Source of the DNA: JAHEJN01 sp963787285 | GTDB lineage: Bacteria; Actinomycetota; Acidimicrobiia; Acidimicrobiales; JAHEJN01 | Length of the DNA: 64,000 nt | Reading direction: 5' to 3' | Assembly (NCBI GenBank): GCA_963787285.1 | Contig: CAWBCM010000009.1 | Location: forward strand, 1 to 64,000 | Part shown: positions 18,691-28,720 of the stretch, piece by piece | Layout: every line of letters begins with the position of its first letter | Position numbering within the stretch: position 1 is the first letter of the stretch | The notes under the pieces: model-generated | Database searches by the model: none | What the model was told of the DNA's origin: nothing | Seen by the model: only the letters and a program-made list of their open reading frames with translations | Made by a program: the position numbers and the translations under genes

Positions 18691-20374
18691 GTGTTCGTGG
18701 TGGTCGTGGTCCTCGCGGGAGCCTGCAGCGCCGACGACGGCACAGTCGACGGCACCGCTGGTGAAGCGACCACCACCGATGTCGAGAATGACCTCGAAGG
18801 CGAGGTCGAGTCAGCCGATCCTCCGGCCGACAGTCTCGAAGTCGTCGACCCCGACGCCGTCGACCGGTGCAACCGCTACGGCTATCCCTGCAGCTGGGCC
18901 GACGCCGAAGACGGCACGTGGGAACGCAGCCTCGAGTTGCTCGACGCGGTGGGAGACATCCTCGAACAGCCAGACGGATCGCTCCGCGATCGCGTGGTCG
19001 CCGCCGCCGATCTGTTGGCTGCACAGCCCGACGTCGCCGAGCTACATCCTCAGCTCGACACGCTCACGGCGGTCGTTCATGATGTCTGCAGCCGACTCGA
19101 GCCCGCAGGAGCTCCCGGAAGGGGTGACGCTGTCCGAGGGCCGCTCGACCGAGGACAACGAGTACCACTACTGGGTCGACGACCGCTACATCCGCCAGAT
19201 CGCCCTCAGCCAGAACCTCACCGACACCGTCGTGATGTTGTCGTCGTGCGAGGGTGCGGGCCTCGCCGCCGGGTACCGGAATCTCAACGGCCCCGTCATC
19301 GACGACCCGCTCCGCACGCCGATGATGTCGCAGTTCGGTGCTGTCATGGCGTGGGATCAGACGGTTTCACGGGCCAGCGCGGCTGCGGCGTCAACCGTGT
19401 TCTGGACGCTCATGGCGAAGGAAGGAGTCGACGCAGAGGTCGCCTACCGGATCATGCAGGGAGCCGATGTCGTGCACGACGGCCCGCGCGATGACTTCGT
19501 CGACTCACTGCTTCGCGACTACTTCGAGGCACCACCGGAGGCACAGCTCCAGTTCGGAGGCGGCGACAAGCGGATTCGCGATGTGATCGAGACCCAGCAG
19601 GGCGGCGCCGAGATCGCCGACAACTCCGACATCGAGGTCGAGGGGGTGCTCGGCGACAGCAACCACGAGACCATCCCCGAGATCCGGTTCCTCGTCGAGG
19701 GTGTGGAGGAGGGCACCGAGTCGTCGGTGGACATCCAGGTGTACATCGACGGCGAGAAGCTTCCCGAGTTGATCGAGCTCGAAGGGAACTCCTCACGCGT
19801 CGGCGGCGGCCCCGGGTACGGCCACTGGCTGGTGAACGTCGAAGACCTCGACATCGGCCGCGATCTGCTGCCCGGCGATGTCGATCCGCAGAACCCCACC
19901 GACTTCCGGTGGGAGGCGCGGGTCTCCGACGACGGCTTCGCGAGATGGTCGGCCCACGAGGCCGATCCCGTTCACTTCGTGATCGACGTAGAGGCCAAGG
20001 GTCCACTTCCGATCTTCACCCAGCTCGGCAACCAGCTTCCCGGCAACGCCGCTCTCGAGGGCAACGAGCTCCGCATCCGCTTCAACAGCGGTGGCGGGCC
20101 GACCGAGGGCGACTTCGAGGCGATCATCACCGAGAGCACCGCCGGCCCGGTCGGCGCCTGGGTCGCCCAGCTCGAGGGCAGCTACGACGCCGAGACCGGT
20201 TCGATGAGCGGCACCGCGGCCGTCGCCGCCCAGGGCCAGCTCTTCGGCAACATCGTGGCAGGGGACTTCGACCCGAACGGCACCTGGGAGGCCACCGTCG
20301 ACTGGGGAGCCAAGACGGTGACCGGAGTGCTCTCCGCCGGCGACGGGTCCCAGCCGTTCACGGCTCGGTTCTGA
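18691..20374 (+). CDS. Secreted lipoprotein of unknown function, frame interrupted
   Basis: The first frame begins with a hydrophobic stretch and lipobox (FVVVVVLAGACS), so it should be exported and lipid-anchored at Cys. Acidic residues and a CNRYGYPCSW segment follow. The frame shifts near 19100 and continues to 20374. The middle contains TVVMLSSCEGAGLAAGYRN and FGAVMAWDQTVSRASAAAAS, resembling in layout the Cys-containing half of CHAT/caspase-like proteases; I cannot confirm that. The C-terminal 150 residues are beta-rich repeats (ELRIRFNSGG, GAWVAQLEGSYDAETGS). The signal peptide looks short, so another indel may hide a start near 18657. Confidence 0.62.
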
Positions 20375-20397
20375 GACGAGGCGTCTGAGAACCTTGG

Positions 20398-20470
20398 CTC
20401 CGGGGGTGGGGCTCGAACCCACGACCCACTGATTAACAGTCAGTTGCTCTGCCAGCTGAGCTACCCCGGA
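20398..20470 (-). tRNA. tRNA-Asn (GTT)
   Basis: Minus-strand tRNA with acceptor tccgggg/ccccgga, T-arm gtggg-ttcgagc-cccac and anticodon loop ctgttaa, anticodon GTT. It sits between the lipoprotein and rpoD. Confidence 0.92.
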
Positions 20471-20518
20471 ATGGGCGATGTGACTCTACCAAGGCACGCC
20501 ATCGAGGCAGCGCACCGT

Positions 20519-21805
20519 TCAGGAGGCGTCGAGGTAGTCCTTGAGCTTGTCGCTGCGTCGCGGATGGCGGAGCTTGGCCAAGGTCTTCGCCTCGATCTGG
20601 CGGATGCGTTCGCGGGTGACTCCGAACTGGCGGCCGACCTCCTCGAGAGTGCGAGGTCGTCCGTCGACGAGGCCGAATCGGAGCCTGACCACTTCCTTCT
20701 CGCGATCGTTCAGCTCGTCGAGGGCCTCGACCAGGGCTGCTCCCAACATGTTCCTGGCCGCCGCGTCGGACGGCGCTTCGACGCGATCGTCCTCGATGAA
20801 GTCACCGAGGTTCGAGTCGTCCTCGCCGATGGGTGAGTCGAGCGACAGTGGGTCCTGTGAGATGCGCAGGATCTCCCGCACCCGCGTCGGGGTCATGTCG
20901 ACCCGGTCGGCCAGCTCCTCGACGGTCGGCTCACGTTCGAGCTCTTGCATCATCTGGCGTTGCATGCGCAGCACCTTGTTCATCGACTCGACCATGTGCA
21001 CCGGGATACGGATGGTGCGGGCCTGATCGGCGATGGCCCGAGTGATGGCCTGGCGAATCCACCACGTGGCGTAGGTGGAGAACTTGAAGCCCTTGGAATG
21101 GTCGAACTTCTCGACCGCCCGCATCAGACCGAGGTTTCCCTCCTGGATGAGATCGAGCAACATCATGCCCCGCCCGACGTATCGCTTCGCGATGGACACG
21201 ACCAGCCGCAGGTTGGCCCGGGTGAGTGACCGGTGGGCCTCGTCGCCGTCGCGCACCAGCAGCCGCAAGCGACGCAGCTCGTCGGCATCGGGTGACGGCA
21301 CATCGCCCTCGGTCACGGCGTACAGCGCAGCCCGAGCCTCGATACCCAGCTCGATCCGCTTGGCCAGTGACACTTCTTCGGCCGCGGTGAGCAGCGGGAC
21401 TCGCCCGATCTCCTTCAGGTACATGCGCACCGGGTCGCTCGAGTTCACCACCGAGTCGTTGGTGACACCGCCGAGTTGACGGCGTCGGCGGCGGTGGCGG
21501 GCCAGGCGATGCTCGAGGTCTTCCTCTTCGGGCAGATCGAGATCGTCGGCGAGCTCGGCCAGGTCCTGGGGCGACGGCACGACCTCGTCTCCGTCGTCGT
21601 GGTCGACGTGCTCGTCGTCGAGGCTGACCCCGGCGTGGTCGAGCGCGGCCTTGACGGCCGCGATCGTGTCGGGCGTGAGCACCACGTCTTCGAGCAAACG
21701 CATCACGTCGTCGATGGAGAGGCTTCCCCTGGCGCGCCCACGAGCCAGGAGTGCCTCCAGTTCATCGGCGGGGACGCCCTCGATGCTCGCTGCTCGTTGA
21801 TTCAT
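20519..21805 (-). CDS. rpoD: RNA polymerase principal sigma factor
   Basis: A 428-residue primary sigma factor. An acidic N-terminal region 1.1 (QDLAELADDLDLPEEEDLE) leads to region 1.2 (DPVRMYLKEIGRVPLL). Region 2 follows with GMMLLDLIQEGNLGLMRAVE and the -10 reading YATWWIRQAITRAI, then region 3, then region 4 with the -35 helix-turn-helix GRQFGVTRERIRQIE. ATG at 21805 is chosen because it overlaps the dnaG stop by four bases. An in-frame upstream ATG would add only a few residues inside dnaG. The dnaG-rpoD pair is the actinobacterial macromolecular-synthesis arrangement, so the two genes are probably co-transcribed. Confidence 0.96.
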   Translation of the reverse strand: MNQRAASIEGVPADELEALLARGRARGSLSIDDVMRLLEDVVLTPDTIAAVKAALDHAGVSLDDEHVDHDDGDEVVPSPQDLAELADDLDLPEEEDLEHRLARHRRRRRQLGGVTNDSVVNSSDPVRMYLKEIGRVPLLTAAEEVSLAKRIELGIEARAALYAVTEGDVPSPDADELRRLRLLVRDGDEAHRSLTRANLRLVVSIAKRYVGRGMMLLDLIQEGNLGLMRAVEKFDHSKGFKFSTYATWWIRQAITRAIADQARTIRIPVHMVESMNKVLRMQRQMMQELEREPTVEELADRVDMTPTRVREILRISQDPLSLDSPIGEDDSNLGDFIEDDRVEAPSDAAARNMLGAALVEALDELNDREKEVVRLRFGLVDGRPRTLEEVGRQFGVTRERIRQIEAKTLAKLRHPRRSDKLKDYLDAS

Positions 21806-23574
21806 ACGGTTGCCTCGTCGCGCCCGAGCCAATGTAGCAATCGGCTGGCCTCCGCGAGATTGAAGTAGCTGCTGCGGACCTCGTCGATGGCCATCTTCAG
21901 CTGGGGAATCGTGCGCAGGAGGGTGGGATCTCCTCCGGCGCGAGCCTCGGCACTCAACGATTCGAGCTCACGAACCGCGGCGTCGTGCAGGAAGCGCGCC
22001 ACCCGGGCCTCGGCGTCGTCGGTCGGTTCTTCGACCGCGACCCGTTGGAGCAGCTCGCCCACCTCGTGATCGGCCGATTCGATGGCCGCGGCCAACGACG
22101 GCGAATTGACCAACGCCGCGAAAGCGGCCTGATGGAGCGGGTGACCGAAAAGGTCCTCGTCGATGAACGACGGAATGGCCTCGGGGTGGTGCACGGCGAG
22201 GTTCAGCACGTGGATCTCGGGATTGTCGGCCGAATGCACCGGGGCGCGGCGTGGCTGCTCGTCGACCCTCACGTGTGTGCCCCTGCGGTCGCGTCGAGGG
22301 CGGCTGCCGGCGCGAATCGAGCGCAGGACATCGAGATCGACACCGCATCGCTCGGCGATGGTCACGAGGTACTGATCCCGGACGAGCTCGTTGGGGTGCT
22401 CGGCCACCGTGGCGGCGGCTTCTTCCGCGCCCCGCGCCCGACCCTCGGGACTCGACAGATCGGCGGCCTCGAGGGTGCGCTCGACCCGAAAGCCGAGGAA
22501 CGAGGTGGCGTCGTCGACGGCGACCGCGAGTGCAGCCGGATCACGTTGGGCCAGCTCGCCGGGGTCGACACCCGCCGGCAGCGCGGCCACCGAGACGTCG
22601 ACGTCGTATTTCTGCTCCCATTCGTAGAAGCGCTCGGCCGCGGCCTGACCCGCCGCATCGGCGTCGAAGGCCAACACGACCTTGGAAGCGAAGCGGCGAA
22701 GGATGCGAACGTGGTCCTCGGTGAGCGCCGTGCCACAGGTTGCCACTGCCCGGGGGACCCCGGCGGAGTGGAACCCGATCACGTCGGTGTAGCCCTCGCA
22801 CACGATCACCTGATCGGCTCGCACGATGGCGTCCTTGGCCGTGTGCAGGCCGTAGAGCACCCGGCTCTTGTGGTAGATCGACGAGTCCTGTGAGTTCTTG
22901 TACTTGGGGCCGTCGGCGCCGGGCATGATGCGCCCGCCGAATCCGACCGGGTCGCCGTTGAGGTCGTGGATGGGGAACATGATGCGGGCACGAAACGAGT
23001 CCTGGGCTCGGCCGGCCTTGTTCACGAACCCGAGCCCGGCCTCGTCGAGGACCTTCGGCGGCAGTCGCAGGCTCTTGGCCAGTTGGTCCCACTCGTCGGG
23101 CGCCCAACCGATCTTCCAGCGCCGCACTGTTTCGCCGTCGAGGCCGCGGTCGCGAAGGTAGGCCCTGGCCGGGCCGGCATCGGCGGAACCCAACAACCGA
23201 TCGTGGTACCACTCGACCGCCTTGGCGATGACGTCGACGATCTCCTTGCGCCGTTTGCGATCGCGGTTCTCGTTGTCGTTGTCGTAGCGGATCTGGACAC
23301 CGGCCTTGGATGCCAGGTGCTCGACGGCGCCGGCGAAATCGAGGTGCTCGATCTCACGTACGAAGGTGATGGCGTCGCCGCTCTGCTGACACCCGAAACA
23401 GTGATACAGGCCCAGCTCGGCGTTCACCGAGAACGACGGGGTCTTCTCACCGTGGAACGGACACAGGCCCGCCCAGCGTCGGCCGACCCGCTTGAGCTGG
23501 GTGTACTGCGAGATGAGCTGCACGATGTCGGTGGACTCGCGCACCTTGGCGATGTCCTCGTCGACGATCCCCAT
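21802..23574 (-). CDS. dnaG: DNA primase
   Basis: A 590-residue primase that lays RNA primers for the replication fork. The N-terminal CHC2 zinc finger is CPFHGEKTPSFSV...YHCFGC. The TOPRIM catalytic core carries VIVCEGYTDVIGFHSAG and VVLAFDADAAGQAAA. The C-terminal helicase-binding region is helical (LLQRVAVEEPTDDAEARVAR). ATG at 23574 (MGIVDEDIAKVRESTD) is the conventional start; a longer frame would add only nine residues. It couples to rpoD by an ATGA overlap. Confidence 0.96.
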   Translation of the reverse strand: MGIVDEDIAKVRESTDIVQLISQYTQLKRVGRRWAGLCPFHGEKTPSFSVNAELGLYHCFGCQQSGDAITFVREIEHLDFAGAVEHLASKAGVQIRYDNDNENRDRKRRKEIVDVIAKAVEWYHDRLLGSADAGPARAYLRDRGLDGETVRRWKIGWAPDEWDQLAKSLRLPPKVLDEAGLGFVNKAGRAQDSFRARIMFPIHDLNGDPVGFGGRIMPGADGPKYKNSQDSSIYHKSRVLYGLHTAKDAIVRADQVIVCEGYTDVIGFHSAGVPRAVATCGTALTEDHVRILRRFASKVVLAFDADAAGQAAAERFYEWEQKYDVDVSVAALPAGVDPGELAQRDPAALAVAVDDATSFLGFRVERTLEAADLSSPEGRARGAEEAAATVAEHPNELVRDQYLVTIAERCGVDLDVLRSIRAGSRPRRDRRGTHVRVDEQPRRAPVHSADNPEIHVLNLAVHHPEAIPSFIDEDLFGHPLHQAAFAALVNSPSLAAAIESADHEVGELLQRVAVEEPTDDAEARVARFLHDAAVRELESLSAEARAGGDPTLLRTIPQLKMAIDEVRSSYFNLAEASRLLHWLGRDEATV

Positions 23575-23656
23575 TGCGAGCACCCCCCTTCGTGGCGTCA
23601 CCTCATGCTGGGGCCGAAGCTACCAGTGCGCGGGGACCCGCGACGGGTCGCTCAGC

Positions 23657-24388
23657 TCAGCGCGAGATCGCGAGCTCGCCGCTGACCACAGCTCTTGCGG
23701 CCTCGCGCAGCGGCAGGTTGTTCGCTCGCGAGTGACTGCGGAGCAGTTCGAAGGCGTCGTCGACGGAGAGGTCGTGGTCGCGAGCGAGCATGCCCTTGGC
23801 CTGTTCGATGATCACCCGGGTGTCGAGCGCACCTTGGAGCTGTTCGTTGAGCTGATGGGCCTGGGCCAGCTCTCCGGCCCGAAGGACATAGCTGGTGGCG
23901 ATGTCGGCCAGCACCTGCGCCGACTCGAGCATCTCCTCGCTCCAGTTCCGCTCTTCTGCGGCGTAGACGCTGAGCGCCCCCACCGATTGGCCGTTCAACG
24001 CCAGGGGTACCCCGGCGACCGAGATCAGCCCCAGCTGCTTGGCCGTGTCGCGGTACGTCGGCCACTCGTCGAGGTCGGCGGCTCGGGCCACCACGCGAGT
24101 GTGGCCTGAGCGGAACGCCTCGACGCAGGGGCCCTGTTGGTGGTCTTCCTGCACCCGTTCCATCTCGACGACGAGCTGACTGGTGGCGGTGACGAAGCGA
24201 AGCTCGCCACTCGAGTTGACCACCGAGACCCCGGCGCCGGTGGCGCCGAGCACCGTGATCGCATGATCGCAGAGCTCGTACAGGACGTCGTTGACGTCGA
24301 AGCTTTCGGCCATGCGCGAGGCGAACTGGCGCAGAACGGCGAGGAGATTCGTGTCGACCGGCACGGCGGGCGGCTTTCGGCTGGACAT
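23657..24388 (-). CDS. GAF and ANTAR domain regulator
   Basis: A 243-residue soluble protein. Residues about 15-165 form a GAF sensor (DVNDVLYELCDHAITVLGAT, then LISVAGVPLALNGQSVGALS). A coiled segment leads to an ANTAR RNA-binding domain (LDTRVIIEQAKGMLARDHDL, then VDDAFELLRSHSR). ANTAR proteins bind paired hexaloop hairpins in mRNA leaders and act as antiterminators. The input of this GAF domain is unknown. It stands alone, with the start ATG at 24388 chosen just ahead of the GAF domain. Confidence 0.87.
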   Translation of the reverse strand: MSSRKPPAVPVDTNLLAVLRQFASRMAESFDVNDVLYELCDHAITVLGATGAGVSVVNSSGELRFVTATSQLVVEMERVQEDHQQGPCVEAFRSGHTRVVARAADLDEWPTYRDTAKQLGLISVAGVPLALNGQSVGALSVYAAEERNWSEEMLESAQVLADIATSYVLRAGELAQAHQLNEQLQGALDTRVIIEQAKGMLARDHDLSVDDAFELLRSHSRANNLPLREAARAVVSGELAISR

Positions 24389-24825
24389 CGGTGCTTGCGG
24401 CGAATGCCGACATTCACGCCGCTCGGAGCGCAACGGGTGTTTGCACGGAGTCCGGGGACCTGGGACCTGAGCACGATCTCGCAACGATCGGGAACTCATC
24501 CGTCACGGCAAGGCTACCCCCGGTGGCGGGCTCGCCCTTGCGCGACCGGGGCATTCTCGATATGTTTTACGAGTGCTCCTCCAGATGTTGGTGGTTGCAT
24601 TCGCTCCAGCCCTCGGCGAACCACCGATGTAGCGCCCTGGCGTGCTGTTCGAGCATTTCGAGCCCACAACTCAATCCCTGGGATCCTCCGGGAATCGTTA
24701 CCCCTCTCTTTTCAGGCGGATCCCGTCCCGGTCGACGGTGACGCACTACGAGCCGACGACTGGGCCGATCCGAGCGGGACATCCTGGGCAGATGACCCGC
24801 TCGGATCGCTGTCGACGCTCGGCAC
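24389..24825. other. Non-coding stretch, no gene seen
   Basis: About 437 bp between the flavin reductase and the GAF-ANTAR gene, both on the minus strand. It must contain the GAF-ANTAR promoter. A locally AT-rich patch lies at about 24550-24570. No convincing gene, RNA or repeat is seen. Confidence 0.4.
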
Positions 24826-25323
24826 TCAGTGCCGCTTGACCCCTCCGTACTTCATGCGCGTGTCGCTCATCGCAGCCGACCGCTTGTCGTCGTCGTTGAT
24901 GGCGGCATCGACCACCTCACCCACGAACAGCGTGTGGGTGCCGAGGTCGAAGGTGTGACGCACTTCGCAGTCGATCCAGGCGATCGCATCGGCGAACACC
25001 GGCGCACCCGTCCCCGCCTCGGTCACCGACCACCCGTTGAGTGCGCCGTCGGCGTAGGTGGCCGGCTTGGAGAACTTCACGAATACCCGGGTGTTGTCGG
25101 CATCCCAGAGGTTGACGGTGAAGGATCCGCCCTCGGTGATCAGGCGATGGGTGACGGCGTCGTTGTCGACGCCCACACCGACGAGCACCGGCTCCATCGA
25201 CAGCTGGGTGATCCAACTGGTGGTCATGGCGTTGCGTTCCTCGCCCGATCGTGACCCCACGAGGGCGAGGGCATTGGGGATCTTCCAGGTGACCTGGTTG
25301 AGCAGTTCGTTCTCGAGGACCAT
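24826..25323 (-). CDS. Flavin reductase-like domain protein
   Basis: A 165-residue FMN-binding split-barrel protein of the flavin reductase-like family: NAMTTSWITQLSMEPVLVGV, then GSFTVNLWDADNTRVFVKFS, then WIDCEVRHTFDLGTHTLFVG. Family members reduce flavin for two-component monooxygenases or act as short-chain flavoprotein oxidoreductases. No partner oxygenase is adjacent. ATG at 25323 leaves about 100 bp to the divergently transcribed transglutaminase, which could share a promoter region. Confidence 0.87.
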   Translation of the reverse strand: MVLENELLNQVTWKIPNALALVGSRSGEERNAMTTSWITQLSMEPVLVGVGVDNDAVTHRLITEGGSFTVNLWDADNTRVFVKFSKPATYADGALNGWSVTEAGTGAPVFADAIAWIDCEVRHTFDLGTHTLFVGEVVDAAINDDDKRSAAMSDTRMKYGGVKRH

Positions 25324-25419
25324 GGACCGAACGTAGCCGCGGTCGTCGGAAGTGCCATGGCGACCGCACGCTACGCTCGCGGCCGTGACCGTCTTCCTCG
25401 TGTGGTCCGAGGAGTCCAT

Positions 25420-28400
25420 GTGGGCATCCATGTAGCCCTCGAACACCACACCACCTACCGCTTCGATCGCGCGGTCGCGATCCATCCGCATGTTCTCCGC
25501 TTGCGTCCGGCCCCCCACTGCCGGACGCCCATCCTGGCCTACAGCCTCGACGTCGAACCGGGCTCGCATTTCATCAACTGGCAGCAGGACCCCTTCGGCA
25601 ACTTCATGGCTCGTCTCGTGTTCCCCGAGCCCGCCGATCGTCTCGAGTTCAAGGTCGATCTCCTGGCTGACCTCACCGTGATCAACCCCTTCGACTTCTT
25701 CGTCGAGGAGTCGGCCGAGCGCTACCCGTTCGCCTACGAGGGCCAGCTCGCCGCCGACCTCGATCCGTACCTCCGCCTGGGAGCACCGGAGAGCCCGGGG
25801 CTCGACGGGTGGCTCGCCGGTGTCACCGTGCCCGACGACGGTATGGCCATCGTCGACTTCCTGGTGAGCCTCAACGCCCGGCTCTACGAGGACATCGGCT
25901 ACTCGATCCGCATGGAACCGGGTGTGCAGACACCCGACGACACCCTGGGGCGGGCGATCGGTTCGTGCCGGGACACGGGTTGGCTGCTCGTCGAAGCGCT
26001 CCGTCGCCTCGGGCTGGCCGCCCGCTTCGTCTCCGGCTACCTGGTGCAGCTCACCGGCGATCGGCCCGCTCTCGACGGGCCCGACGGACCGAGCGCCGAC
26101 TTCACCGACCTGCACGCCTGGGCCGAGGTCTACGTCCCCGGTGCCGGCTGGGTCGGGCTCGATCCCACGTCCGGCCTGTTCGCCGGGGAGGGCCACATTC
26201 CCCTCGCCTGCACCCCTCACCCCTCGTCGGCGGCGCCGGTCACCGGTTCCACCGGACCCACCACCGTGGACTTCTCGTTCACCAACGTCGTGCGGCGGGT
26301 TCGGGAAGATCCTCGAGTCACCCTGCCCTACACCGACGAACAGTGGCAGGGCATCGACCGCCTCGGGAAGGCCGTCGACGAGCTGCTCGACGACGGCGAC
26401 GTTCGCCTCACCATGGGTGGCGAGCCGACGTTCGTTTCGATCGACGACATGGAGGGCGACGAGTGGAACACCACCGCAGACAGCCCGGCCAAGCGTCGAT
26501 TGGCCAATGTCCTGGCCGGCCGCCTGCGCGAGTCGTTCGCTCCCGGCGGGCTGTTGCAGTTCGGGCAGGGTAAGTGGTATCCCGGTGAGCCCCTTCCGCG
26601 CTGGCAGATCGGCATCGTGTGGCGCAACGACGGAGAGCCGCTGTGGGCCCGTCACGACCTGCTGGCCGACCCCGAATCGTCAGGTGCGGCGACCACCGAG
26701 CATGCCAGGGCGTTCGCGCTGCGTCTGGCGGAGCGACTCGGCATCGACCCGTCGCTCGTGCTCGCGGCGTACGAGGATCCGGTCGGCGACGCATGGGCCG
26801 AGGCCCGCCTGCCCGTCGGGGACCCGCCCGAGCTCGATGTCGACCCCACCACCGAGACCCCGGCAACCGCCGACGACCGCTGGGCTCTGCTTCGCCGACT
26901 CGAGGGCGAACTCGACGGTCCCGCCGGTTTCGTGATGCCACTGCATCCGAGCCCCACCGGACTCACATGGCGGACCACCGAGTGGCACCTGCGCCGCGGC
27001 CGCCTCTACCTGATCGGTGGCGACTCGCCGTTGGGCCTGCGCCTGCCGCTCGACTCGCTCATGTGGTCGGAGTCCCCGCCCAGCTACGAGGAGTCGCCTT
27101 TCGAGACCGTGGCGACGCTCGCTCCCCACGGCGTGCTCCCTGCGCCGAGCACCGAGGTGGTCGACCGCCACGAGGCGTTGCCCACCGCGGTGAGCTTCGA
27201 GGTACGCAAGGGGCATCTCTGCGTGTTCCTGCCACCGGTCGAGCGGCTCGAACACGCCGTGCAGCTGGTGGGACTCATCGAGAGGGTGGCGGTCGAGCTC
27301 GACCAGCCGGTGATCATCGAGGGCTATGCCGTGCCCCGCGACCCGCGCGTCACCAGCCTGGCGATCACTCCCGACCCCGGCGTGATCGAGGTGAACATCC
27401 ACCCGACATCGTCGTGGCCTGACATGGTCTCGGTCATCGACACGCTGTACGAGGACGCCCGACTGGCCCGCCTCGGTACCGAGAAGTTCGCCATCGACGG
27501 CCGGCACACCGGCACGGGGGGCGGCAATCACGTGACCCTGGGGGCCGCCACACCCGCCGACAGTCCGCTGCTCCGCCGGCCCGATCTGTTGCGCAGCATG
27601 ATCACGTTCTGGCAGCACCATCCGTCGCTGTCCTACCTGTTCTCGGGCGGTTTCATCGGTCCGACCAGCCAGGCACCACGCGTCGACGAAAGCCGAGCCG
27701 ACACGCTCTATGAGCTCGAGATCGCCTTCGCCGAGCTCGAAAGGCAAGGCGACGACGCCGCTCCCTGGATGGTCGACCGGCTGCTGCGTCACCTGCTCAC
27801 CGACCTCACCGGGAACACCCACCGGACGGAGTTCTGCATCGACAAGCTCTTCAGCCCCGACTCCGAACGCGGCCGCCTCGGCCTGCTCGAGCTCCGCGGA
27901 TTCGAGATGCCACCCCATCCGCAGATGGCACTCGTGCAGTCGCTGCTCGTCCGAGCGCTGGTGGCACGCTTCTGGCACGAGCCCTATGCCGGCCCGCTCG
28001 TCCGATGGAACACCGATCTCTATGACCGCTTCCTCCTTCCCTGGTACGTGCGCACGGATATCACCGAGGTGGTCGCCGACCTCGGCGCGCACGGCATCGG
28101 CTTCGAGATGCAGTGGCTCGAACCGTTCCTCGAGTTCCGATTCCCCCTCGTCGGCGAGCTGCACGTCGACGACGTGTCGCTCGAGATCCGGGCGGCCATC
28201 GAGCCCTGGCACGTGCTGGGAGAAGAAGTGACCGGAACGGGCACGGCCCGCTACGTCGACTCATCGGTCGAACGACTCCAGGTGCGGGCGAGCGGGCTCA
28301 ACCCCGCCCGCCACATCGTGACGTGCAACGGTGTCCCCCTTCCGCTGCAGCCGACGGGCGCCCCCGGCGAGGGCATCGCCGGTGTCCGGTTCAAGGCCTG

Positions 28401-28716
28401 GGCACCGTGGTCGGCGTTGCATCCGACCATCGACGCTCACGGTCCGCTCACGTTCGACCTGATCGACCGGTGGGCCGGTCGTTCGCTCGGCGGCGGCACC
28501 TACCACGTGTCGCATCCCGGCGGTCGATCGTACGACACGTTCCCGGTCAACGCCGCCGAGGCCGAGGCCCGCCGCATGAGCCGGTTCTTCGGCCACGGCC
28601 ACACCTCCGGACCCGTCGACATCGCGGCCCTCGACGCCCTCGCCGCCACCCGCTCGGGCGAGTATCCCCGTACCCTCGACCTCCGACGATTCGCCCCGCC
28701 GGAGCCCGCCGACTGA
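25420..28716 (+). CDS. Transglutaminase-like/DUF2126 fusion protein
   Basis: A protein of about 1,098 residues. The N-terminal beta domain (ALEHHTTYRFDRAVAIHPHV) precedes a transglutaminase-like core with the catalytic triad in SCRDTGWLLVEALRRLG (Cys), DLHAWAEVYVPG (His) and GLDPTSGL (Asp). The remaining 780 residues are DUF2126, with MGGEPTFVSIDD, GTGGGNHVTLGA and LELRGFEMPPHPQM. GTG at 25420 is preferred, with ggag seven bases upstream. This architecture recurs beside circularly permuted ATP-grasp/alpha-E proteins in predicted peptide-synthesis and amide-modification operons, as here. The product of such operons is unknown. Confidence 0.9.
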   Translation: MGIHVALEHHTTYRFDRAVAIHPHVLRLRPAPHCRTPILAYSLDVEPGSHFINWQQDPFGNFMARLVFPEPADRLEFKVDLLADLTVINPFDFFVEESAERYPFAYEGQLAADLDPYLRLGAPESPGLDGWLAGVTVPDDGMAIVDFLVSLNARLYEDIGYSIRMEPGVQTPDDTLGRAIGSCRDTGWLLVEALRRLGLAARFVSGYLVQLTGDRPALDGPDGPSADFTDLHAWAEVYVPGAGWVGLDPTSGLFAGEGHIPLACTPHPSSAAPVTGSTGPTTVDFSFTNVVRRVREDPRVTLPYTDEQWQGIDRLGKAVDELLDDGDVRLTMGGEPTFVSIDDMEGDEWNTTADSPAKRRLANVLAGRLRESFAPGGLLQFGQGKWYPGEPLPRWQIGIVWRNDGEPLWARHDLLADPESSGAATTEHARAFALRLAERLGIDPSLVLAAYEDPVGDAWAEARLPVGDPPELDVDPTTETPATADDRWALLRRLEGELDGPAGFVMPLHPSPTGLTWRTTEWHLRRGRLYLIGGDSPLGLRLPLDSLMWSESPPSYEESPFETVATLAPHGVLPAPSTEVVDRHEALPTAVSFEVRKGHLCVFLPPVERLEHAVQLVGLIERVAVELDQPVIIEGYAVPRDPRVTSLAITPDPGVIEVNIHPTSSWPDMVSVIDTLYEDARLARLGTEKFAIDGRHTGTGGGNHVTLGAATPADSPLLRRPDLLRSMITFWQHHPSLSYLFSGGFIGPTSQAPRVDESRADTLYELEIAFAELERQGDDAAPWMVDRLLRHLLTDLTGNTHRTEFCIDKLFSPDSERGRLGLLELRGFEMPPHPQMALVQSLLVRALVARFWHEPYAGPLVRWNTDLYDRFLLPWYVRTDITEVVADLGAHGIGFEMQWLEPFLEFRFPLVGELHVDDVSLEIRAAIEPWHVLGEEVTGTGTARYVDSSVERLQVRASGLNPARHIVTCNGVPLPLQPTGAPGEGIAGVRFKAWAPWSALHPTIDAHGPLTFDLIDRWAGRSLGGGTYHVSHPGGRSYDTFPVNAAEAEARRMSRFFGHGHTSGPVDIAALDALAATRSGEYPRTLDLRRFAPPEPAD

Positions 28717-28720
28717 CCCC

